From NCBI GenBank assembly GCA_030248135.1, contig JASANC010000589.1, forward strand, positions 23,451-87,450: a stretch of DNA of 64,000 nucleotides, read 5' to 3'. Shown piece by piece: positions 56,175 to 64,000 of this stretch (positions within the stretch are counted from its first letter, which is position 1; each line of letters starts with the position of its first letter). The notes under the pieces are model-generated. The model was not told the origin of the DNA. It did not search any database and was given only the letters and a program-made list of their open reading frames with translations. This DNA comes from Theristus sp. LFF4_11. Its lineage: Eukaryota; Nematoda; Chromadorea; Monhysterida; Xyalidae. Both the position numbers and the translations under genes were made by a program.

Positions 56175-57238
56175 TAGGGTTAGGGGCTTTGAAAAAAAAA
56201 TTTTTTTTTTATTTTTTTTTTCGTTTTTTTTAAAAAAAAAAAAATTTGGATTTTTTTTTTCAAACTTAAAAAAAAAAATTTGAAAATTTTTTCTTCTACT
56301 TTGCTCTGAAAATTCGATTTATGGCATAATTTTTTGAAAGTTCAAACCAAATTTTCTTCCCAACTTCTTTGTGTGCTTAGGTAAATGTCATTATTTGGTC
56401 ATTTTGACCGACGTACTCCATGTTTTTCGATTTGGATGACTTCTAGAGTCAATTTTTAGCGTTGAAATGACTTAACTGAATTGAAATATCGTTTCAGAAA
56501 TCGTTTTCTTGCAACTTAGAACATGTTTTTCAGTCGGTAGGCCATGAGATGAACATGATATCTTGTTGATTGGCGTATGTTATAGGTCTACAATGGAGTT
56601 GTGCGATATATTGTTAAACAATTTGAGCGGAGATGTTGGTTAATACCACATCACACGACCGTTTTTCAGATACCCGATAACATGGCCACATGTTAAAACT
56701 TGCGTGCTGAGCTAAACTAACGTGTTAAACTTGCGTCTGTCAGTTGCCCGCAACGTGATCGCGAAATCATGGTACGTGTTTTCGATACGATGATTTGAAG
56801 AGTGGGCTCTCGCCATGTGGCAGATAGCATAGCTGGTTGAACCTGAAAGTAAGTGTCTTGGGGGGGGGGGGGGCGACCGGGTCGACAGGGGTTGCCGACT
56901 TAGCTACAGCAAACAGGAATTTTTGAACACAGTCAAATTTTGGTAATTTTCTAAAGAGGAACCACTAAGAACGGTTCAATATTCAAGTACACGTGAAAAA
57001 TTGCCCTGTTTTACTGTTGAAAATGCAACTTTCCCTCTATGAAATGGACATAATTTCAATAAAACACGATTTTCGCTCTTATAGTTTCCCGGATCGTTCT
57101 GAAAATAGTCTAGATGAACTCAGCTCGACGAGACGCTTCGAACGAACCTAACTTGTAAAAAAAAAAATTTTTTTTTTAAAAAAAAAATTTTTTTTTAATT
57201 TAAAAAAAAAATCCGGATTTTTTTTTCCCCTAACCCTA
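56175..57238. mobile_element. hAT-type non-autonomous element, copy 1 (left end of composite)
   Basis: This 1064 bp element has ends 'tagggttagggg' and 'cccctaaccct(a)'. It is almost identical to 60448-61498 and in the same orientation. Its left flank is 'ggcaacac' but its right flank is 'ggtgggaa', so its own duplication is broken on one side. Confidence 0.92.
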
Positions 57239-57437
57239 GGTGGGAAAATGGGGTCGCCGAAACCAAGTCTGAAATTTTCACCCTCCTCCCATATGAGTGG
57301 GGGTCATATGGTAAGTCGGTGGCTCCTCAGATGGTGATATTCGGACTCCCTGAAAAATTCTGAACAACTTTGATTTAAAAAAATTAAAAAAAATTTTTTT
57401 AAGAAAAAAATAGGAATTTTTTTTCTTGACATCTCTA
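57239..57437. mobile_element. Inverted terminal fragment of element X
   Basis: This is the reverse complement of about 53699-53905. It runs from 'ggtgggaaaatggggtcgcc' to the X terminus 'cttgacatctcta'. It is cut off exactly at the end of copy 1, as expected if copy 1 originally inserted into an X element. Confidence 0.88.
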
Positions 57438-57960
57438 AGTGCACCCCCCCCCCCTCTCAGGAAAATTTGCTGCCCGTGCACCCCCCCCCCTCACCGAGAA
57501 GGCACCTGACACCCCCCCTCTAAAATTTGGCAAACACCCCCCTCACCGAAGGTCCCGCTTTCGCTACTGGTTCCGTGTTGCCTCCATGGTTTTGTTAAAG
57601 GCCTAGTTTTATCAGATTCACGCGTTTTTGTTGTACTTTCAGGGACAGAAGTGCGCACTCAAGCGACCCTCGATCGAAGTTTCTTGTAATGTGAATTAAA
57701 AAAGAGGCACCGTTTGAACACTTTGAGCTCGTTCCACGAAGACTCCATTTCTCTGAATTTTGTTGGAGTCGGGGAGCGGAGGCCATGATTTTTTGCCATT
57801 CGCCAATTTAAAAAGTCAACGATATGAACAAAAACAAACCACCAGGTGACACTGTGTGCTGAAATGAAGTTTTCGAGTGAAAGAATCCTCAGACCTGAGC
57901 CACCAAAAAACAACGAACCATATGCAAGAGCAACGTACTCTGAACTGAACAACGAACACC

Positions 57961-60242
57961 ATGTACGGTATTGAGCGGTCCGCTTATTACGGCGACGTTT
58001 TGGACGCGTATAGCAGCGGCGGCGGCGGGCCGATGCGCAGCTCGAGCATGTCGCAGTTCAATGCGGCCGGCTTTGCGTCGTCGCGGGCAGCCGCGGGCGC
58101 AGCGACGGTCAGCAGCGCCTATGACGGCGGCAGCGGTGCTCGTGCGTACGGCCGCAACAGCTACCACCAGCAGACGCTGATGAATGCGGCCAGACAGCCG
58201 TATCGCTATGGGGCGACGACGTTCGACGGACGCACCACGTACAGGTGAGAGCGTGCAGTTTTTACGGCGTACTTTTACGCTTTTATGATGCTTGCTTGAC
58301 TGCAGGATAACGTAAATGCGCTGTGGGTAACCGCTACTTCGGCGGTTGTTAACAACACAGCGCCATTGCATTGTTTGTCACTGTTCAGATCGCCGTATTC
58401 GTCGAGCGTCAGCATGAGACGAACGGTTGACCACCCGTCGTCGAACTACGTCGGGCACAAGCCTCCACTGCCGATGTCAACAACTTCATCCTCGGCCAGG
58501 TAATCATCGTTTTTTTTCGGACTTTTCTTTACTTTCAACTCTCCCACCGGTTCCAGAAAGTGTCAAATTCCGGCGGTTTACTAGAGAAAAAGTTGTCTGA
58601 ATGAATGAGCGTTTCGCTCGCTAATGAATTCGTCACGAGAAAGTTTTTCATTCCGTGGATTGTTTCACCAAAACGTGAATGATAAATAAACCCAACAAGT
58701 CCACTAATAAGACCTCCTAGTGTGAAAACGCGACGATGAATGCTATTTCTCGTTTGATTTCGCTTCCGGACACAAACAGATAATATTTATTCATTTTCGA
58801 CATTTCATTTCACAAAAAACGGCACACACACACACACAGGTTGCCAGCAGTGTACAGCAGTCGCTATCGCAGCAGCAATCAGCCGTCGACCGCGAACAGC
58901 AACGCTCGCTACGCGTCCTCGACCTCATTCAACAACTCGGCCTCCTCCGGCTACAGCAGTTCATCGTCGAGCTCAACGAGCAGCTCGGCAGCGGTGCAAC
59001 AACAACCGCCAGCGCCAGGTGCCGCTCAGTCGCCGTTGAGTCGGTCGGCGTCCGTCGATCGATACGGACTGAATGGTGGCTCCGCTGGTGGACTGGCGGC
59101 TGCGGTCGAGTGCTCGCGCGAGCAAGCGCCCATCTCCACCGGTCGCTACGCGCACCGACGACCGTTGGCGAGTGACGCGTTCGTCGACTCCGCCTTGCAG
59201 TCGCCGCCGGAGAAGCAGCACTACACGCCGGAAGAGTTCACGAGGTTGGGCGGACGGAACGCGCTCGAGCTGCAAACACGCGAAACATTTCGAACTTTTT
59301 TTTGTATTCAACATCTTTCTGTGTTGACATGTCGCAGTGCGTGTGTGCATTCTGAAAGGAGACTGAAAGAAGACAAAAACTGTTTGAAACAAGACTGAGA
59401 GACTCTTGAATATGGTTCATCATTCTCGGTGGAGTGGAGTTTCGTTAGGCAATCACTACAGCCGAACTCTAAATTATAGGGAATCAGCTGATTGGCTGGT
59501 GGTCCCGTGATGCATGCTTTCTGTGCAGGCATTGCTGTGGAGCGTCGTCTGTCAGAGTCTGTCGTTCTGCACAGAAAGCATGCATGCACGTCACCACCAA
59601 CCAATCAGCAGATACCCTATAATTTAGAGCTCGACTGTACCATGTTCTGTCGTGTGTGTGATCGATCTCGACTTGCATTTTAGCGCTGTTTCGCTCGTGT
59701 TTCTTTGAGTGAGAGGCCAACCCAGACGACGTAATGCGTCTCGGCAGTCTCGGGCGCAGCAATAATGAACAACAAGCAACAACAACAATAGTATCCGCAC
59801 ATTTTGCAGTTATGGCGCCGCGCGTCGCAATTACCGTCTGCCCGTGATCGACTACGAAACGAACGCGACCACTCCGTACACGATGAACGACACCGCCACG
59901 GAGAACTGTGACTTGGCGAACGATTTGAATCGTAAATTGCTCGTGACGTCACCAGAGGCGTCAAGCAACGCCGCCAGTAACCGGCTGGCACCACCGCCGA
60001 GTCCCAGCGGGTCGCTGGAGCATTACGCGACCAACAGCAACGCGCATCGCAAGTCGCCAACACCGAAACGAGTGACTTTTGACGAGGGTCACGCGAGACA
60101 GCCGTCGAGCAACTCAAACTCGAGTGCGGAGCGTGACCGCAGCCAGCAGCATGAGCCGTCCGCGTTGCGCTCGAAGCCGCCGTTGCCAGGTCGACTGTTT
60201 GCACACAAAGTCCAAAGCCACGCTTTTGCTAACGCGTCATAG
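57961..60242 (+). CDS. Ser-rich protein with RVxF PP1-docking motif, inside a composite transposon
   Basis: Exons 57961-58244, 58389-58499, 58840-59244 and 59810-60242 join in consistent phase to 410 residues. The protein is low-complexity: Gly/Ser/Ala-rich at the start (AYSSGGGGPMRSSSMSQ), Tyr-rich (AYGRNSYHQQ, YRYGATTFDG), Ser runs in exon 3 (SGYSSSSSSSTSS), and Pro/Ser-rich at the end. Exon 3 holds SPPEKQHYTPEEFTR. Near the C-terminus KSPTPKRVTFDEG contains RVTF, a canonical RVxF motif for protein phosphatase 1. No catalytic domain was seen, so a disordered scaffold or PP1-targeting role is an inference. The GC-rich codon use matches the host genes. The gene keeps its introns and is flanked by two hAT-type elements. 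It may be the only copy or a transposed one. Confidence 0.78.
59459..59637. mobile_element. Complete 179 bp MITE, TA target site
   Basis: The inverted ends 'cagccgaactctaaattata' and 'tataatttagagctcgactg' are flanked by TA. The inner arms are 'atcagctgattggctggt' and 'accaaccaatcagc', and 'gcatgctttctgtgcagg' pairs with 'ctgcacagaaagcatgc'. It is in the third intron of the RVTF gene and is the best copy of the family scattered through Mi-2 and DEG/ENaC introns. Confidence 0.88.
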
Positions 60243-60447
60243 TCACTAGAGACAGTGCTTGCACACGATGTAATAGTCATAAATAACAAAAACAAGCGTA
60301 GTGCGGCCAGCCAACAAACACGTCACGACAATGGGGCAGGGCGGTTGTGATTGCGCTGTCAAGATTCATATTCTGAGTGTTAGTCCGGCGGTCAAGCCAG
60401 AGACACTGCCCACGTCACGGGCTGGGTCCAGGGTGTTTCCTCCCACC

Positions 60448-61498
60448 TAGGGTTAGGGGCTTTGAAAAAAAAAATTTTTTTTTTATTTTTTTTTTCGTTT
60501 TTTTTTTAAAAAAAAAAATTTGGATTTTTTTTTTCAAACTTAAAAAAAAATTTTGAAAATTTTTTCTTCTGAAAATTCGATTTATGGCATAATTTTTTGA
60601 AAGTTCAAACCAAATTTTCTTCCCAACTTCTTTGTGTGCTTAGGTAAATGTCATTATTTGGTCATTTTGACCGACGTACTCCATGTTTTTCGATTTGGAT
60701 GACTTCTAGAGTCAATTTTTAGCGTTGAAATGACTTAACTGAATTGAAATATCGTTTCAGAAATCGTTTTCTTGCAACTTAGAACATGTTTTTCAGTCGG
60801 TAGGCCATGAGATGAACATGATATCTTGTTGATTGGCGTGTGTTATAGGTCTACAATGGAGTTGTGCGATATATTGTTAAACAATTTGAGCGGAGATGTT
60901 GGTTAATACCACATCACACGACCGTTTTTCAGATACCCGATAACATGGCCACATGTTAAAACTTGCGTGCTGAGCTAAACTAACGTGTTAAACTTGCGTC
61001 TGTCAGTTGCCCGCAACGTGATCGCGAAATCATGGTACGTGTTTTCGATACGATGATTTGAAGAGTGGGCTCTCGCCATGTGGCAGATAGCATAGCTGGT
61101 TGAACCTGAAAGTAAGTGTCTTGGGGGGGGGGCGACCGGGTCGACAGGGGTTGCCGACTTAGCTACAGCAAACAGGAATTTTTGAACACAGTCAAATTTT
61201 GGTAATTTTCTAAAGAGGAACCACTAAGAACGGTTCAATATTCAAGTACACGTGAAAAATTGCCCTGTTTTACTGTTGAAAATGCAACTTTCCCTCTATG
61301 AAATGGACATAATTTCAATAAAACACGATTTTCGCTCTTATAGTTTCCCGGATCGTTCTGAAAATAGTCTAGATGAACTCAGCTCGACGAGACGCTTCGA
61401 ACGAACCTAACTTGTAAAAAAAAAATTTTTTTAAAAAAAAAAAAATTTTTTTTTTAATTTAAAAAAAAAATCCGGATTTTTTTTTTCCCCTAACCCTA
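60448..61498. mobile_element. hAT-type non-autonomous element, copy 2 (right end of composite)
   Basis: This 1051 bp element is nearly identical to copy 1, apart from small indels in homopolymers and a missing 'actttgct'-like stretch. Its left flank is 'ctcccacc', while its right flank is 'ggcaacac' (61499-61506), matching the left flank of copy 1. Confidence 0.92.
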
Positions 61499-61506
61499 GG
61501 CAACAC

Positions 61507-61575
61507 CATTGAAATAGATTCGTCCTCTCGTGGATTCGTCGTTGGGGGGTCTATCGGGTTTTAGGGGATCACGGC
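61507..61575 (-). pseudogene. hAT transposase continuation beyond the insertion
   Basis: On the minus strand, in the same frame as 56174, the sequence reads NPIDPPTTNPREDESISMV and leads into LPTVC once the inserted block and one copy of the duplicated 8 bp are ignored. An in-frame stop or an intron acceptor lies just upstream, so the remaining exons are not resolved. Confidence 0.65.
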
Positions 61576-62270
61576 ACCCCCGCACACCCACGGTAACACA
61601 CATCGCTAAAATCGCTGGTGTTCTTGGGCTCACAAAAAAAGCAACTGTTTGACAGCTAACTGAATATGACCAACGCAGATGGCTGATTTCAAAAAAACCT
61701 GCTATTGTTCATCAACAACGTCGGCCAAAAGACGTGACATTGCTGGCAGCCACGTTTTTTAAAGTGGACGATGCTGCACATAAGTTTACCACTCAAGACA
61801 AAAGCAGTGAACCATTTACCTACCATTGAACAGAACACTAAACTAAAGAAACGCTCACTGATGACATGCCAATTGCACAACAACAAAACCAACAAAGCAC
61901 CGAAACAAATTTGTCAAACTATTGAACAGCTCTGAAACGGAGGAATCAACTGGTTAATTCGCGGGGCTGGGCCATTCCGGCCGGATCCGGCAAAATTGCG
62001 CCGGAATCCGGACCGGATCCGGATCCTATGTCAGGCGCCGGAATCCGGACCGGAACCGGCTCCATCCCTACCCACCCCTCATTGTAATCCTGAGCCAACG
62101 CCAAACCTTTTAGCAGCATATGAACTGAACTGAGCTGGAGCATCCCATAAAAGACGACACGAAGGGGAAGGGCACATAACGACATAACACGGGGACAAGA
62201 AGAGTTTATTATTTCAATCGAATTAAATCATTATTGACGCACTGAACTGAAGCAAAAAGGTTTCCAAAAA

Positions 62271-62480
62271 ATGTTGTACGGCGGCGGTCTCGGTGCAGGG
62301 CGTGGCCGTGGCCGCGGGGGCGCACCGGCTGGTGGCCGTGGCCGCGGTGTCAGCTGGGATGCCGCTCACACCCAACACCAACAAAGCTCACGGAACGAAT
62401 CAAATTGCAGTTCATCAGGTTCAGCGCACGGCGTCGTTTCATATACCTTTTCCTTTTGTTTTTGTCGCTTTGTGAACTGA
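62271..62480 (+). CDS. RG-rich short open frame, possible first exon
   Basis: Starting at ATG 62271 the frame reads MLYGGGLGAGRGRGRGGAPA then GGRGRGVSWDAAH, an RGG-type region of the kind found in RNA-binding proteins. The frame then becomes unremarkable and stops at 62478-62480, so an intron donor after the RG part is likely. No following exon was identified; the next kilobase is a transposable element. Confidence 0.4.
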   Translation: MLYGGGLGAGRGRGRGGAPAGGRGRGVSWDAAHTQHQQSSRNESNCSSSGSAHGVVSYTFSFCFCRFVN

Positions 62481-62834
62481 CAAAAAAAACAAGAACGGTC
62501 AAACTAAAAAGCTCCCGTCGCGGTCTTGTTAACCAGAGTTTTGTTGTCCCGTCTTAAGTCAGGATTTTACTGCGTCAGTTGAGATAAACAATGAAAACAC
62601 CTCTGTCAGCGCAAATTTGGATTATCGTCTCGACTCTCGACATTGTCAGACAAAAAGTAAAAAGAGAATTTTCGGATCTGAATTCTGAAAGAATTTCAAA
62701 AATGGTCATGCGTCCAAAAAATAACCCACAAATTATTGTGGGTCATTGACCCAGGATTTTGCGTTAAATTTTGCTTTGAAAAACAGAATCAACAATTTGT
62801 TATGTTTTTTAAAAAAAATCACAGCACAAGGAAG

Positions 62835-63982
62835 TAGGGGTGGTAAAAAACGGTTTTTTTCAAATCCATGTATATAAAACGGTTTTTTATACCGCGTCCG
62901 GTTCTTTATACCCGGTTTTTTTACCGACCCAGTATTTGAAGAATCTTGTGATTGCGACAATTTCTGGTACTCTGATTTTACGCAAACCGCTGAATAATGA
63001 GTAAAAGACCACAATTCTAGCCAGAAACTGTATGTGTTTCAATGGAAACGTATTCCAATCTTGATTTTATTTGAATCGGTGGCGCTTAGAGAGAATGCAG
63101 CATCAGAAAAATTATCAGATGCGAGTTTAAAACAAAAAAACTAACGCAAGACAGATTGATATTTGAAACAGCAAGGAATGTGATACATGCAAATCAATTG
63201 AACTGACACGATCGAGAGATGTGTAACTGCACAACAATTTCACCGCGTTTCTAAACACAAAAGATCACCCCGAAAGACAAAAAAGATCACGAACCCGCAC
63301 AGATGAAAGTTAATGTGAACCAAGAACAAAATTGAAAAGAGCAAAAAATCAGATGGAGATTCGGGTCACTATCACCAGTACAACAGCACGACGACATCAC
63401 CAACAAAACTTTGAGCAATTTCCGAGTTCAAAGACACAAAATTTCAGGAAATTTGACTGAATAAATATTAGCAATTCACCCGATTTTTGTCTATTCATCA
63501 TCATCATCATGAGTATCATCAATGCAGCCGTCACCATCATCATCAGTGAAGTCGTCATCAGAGCTGTCCACACAATTTGCCGATGCAAGCGCAGCAATGT
63601 TCTCAGTGGCAGCAGCTGACGCTGCCGACGGGGACTGCGAATCCGTGCTGTCGCAGTTTGACAGCAACGATTCCGTGCTGTTGCCAGCAACACTTGACAC
63701 GGGTCTCAGGGTGCTTTATTTATACCAAGAGCGTGAATTGTACTCTCCGGAACATCAAGTTATGAAGTGGCGAAAATGAAAATTGAAATGGATATGCGGA
63801 ATACAGTGCATTTTGAGTGATTTCAAAAATTGAAATTTGGGTCCTTCGGCGGTACTAAAAACCGGAAAAAAACCAAAATTTACGCGGTAAAATATCGGTA
63901 ATTTATTTTGGCCATTTTTTGGCGCTGGTATAAAAAACCGTTTTTTACCGAAAAAAACCGTTTTTTATACCGACCCACCCTA
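62835..63982. mobile_element. Non-autonomous hAT-type element, 1148 bp
   Basis: The ends 'taggggtggt' and 'acccaccct(a)' are flanked by the exact 8 bp duplication 'caaggaag' at 62827-62834 and 63983-63990. Subterminal 'aaaacggttttttataccg' arms occur at both ends. An acidic minus-strand frame at 63491-63700 (SSDDDFTDDDGDGCIDD) lies inside and may be a captured exon or chance. Confidence 0.9.
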
Positions 63983-64000
63983 CAAGGAAGAGGGGGGGAC

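Larger units (their letters stand above)
55208..62070 (-). mobile_element. hAT element (Z) with transposase remnant, split by a later insertion
   Basis: Both ends carry 'gggatgg'-type termini and subterminal copies of 'ccggatccggcaaa' and 'ccggaatccgg' (55213-55315 and 61975-62065). The outer flank 'cccacccc' occurs at 55200-55207 and 62071-62078, so an 8 bp duplication is possible, although the left end has a few extra bases. The minus-strand transposase is described separately. Everything from 56175 to 61498 is foreign to this element. Confidence 0.75.

Overview
The window is eukaryotic, metazoan nuclear DNA. Genes are split by many short introns with TTTCAG or TTGCAG acceptors, exons are GC-rich, and introns and spacers are AT-rich and full of small DNA transposons. 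The gene set (Mi-2/CHD4, CHERP, RAB3, a DEG/ENaC channel, an eIF3a-like gene) and the C. elegans-like acceptors suggest a nematode, but the species cannot be named from sequence alone. Exon boundaries were built by hand from frame, splice dinucleotides and remembered family sequences, so single boundaries may be wrong even where the gene call is safe.

Layout. (1) 1-5928, +: the 3' part of a CHERP-like RNA-processing gene, with a 2.6 kb tandem array in one intron. (2) 6189-8413, +: a small B-box-like/C2H2 zinc-finger gene. (3) 10331-27264, +: a complete 34-exon Mi-2/CHD4 gene of about 2049 residues. It has a possible alternative 3'-terminal exon at 22205-22624 that would remove the C-terminal CHD domains. 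(4) 27735-30020: about four copies of a 554 bp tandem repeat. (5) 30211-31430, +: an unrecognised five-exon gene with a tandemly duplicated exon. (6) 32567-34105, -: an eIF3a-like gene covering only the early PCI part. (7) 36032-42326, +: a DEG/ENaC channel with a roughly 310-residue insert before TM2 and one in-frame TGA. (8) 45010-46588, -: a complete RAB3 gene of 222 codons. (9) 46.6-52 kb: mostly repeats, with a few weak coding candidates. (10) 52-64 kb: a nest of foldback and hAT-type elements, most with exact 8 bp target duplications.

The most unusual structure is at 56175-61498. Two nearly identical 1.05 kb hAT-type elements flank 3.2 kb of DNA that carries an intact four-exon gene (57961-60242, a Ser-rich protein with an RVTF PP1-docking motif). 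The outer ends of this block carry an identical 8 bp duplication (ggcaacac), the inner ends do not, and the block interrupts a hAT transposase reading frame that resumes on the far side. This is what a composite DNA-level transposition of a whole gene would leave behind.

No shared regulation is visible. The neighbours belong to separate processes: chromatin remodelling, splicing, translation, vesicle release and ion channels. I found no tRNA, rRNA or CRISPR array.
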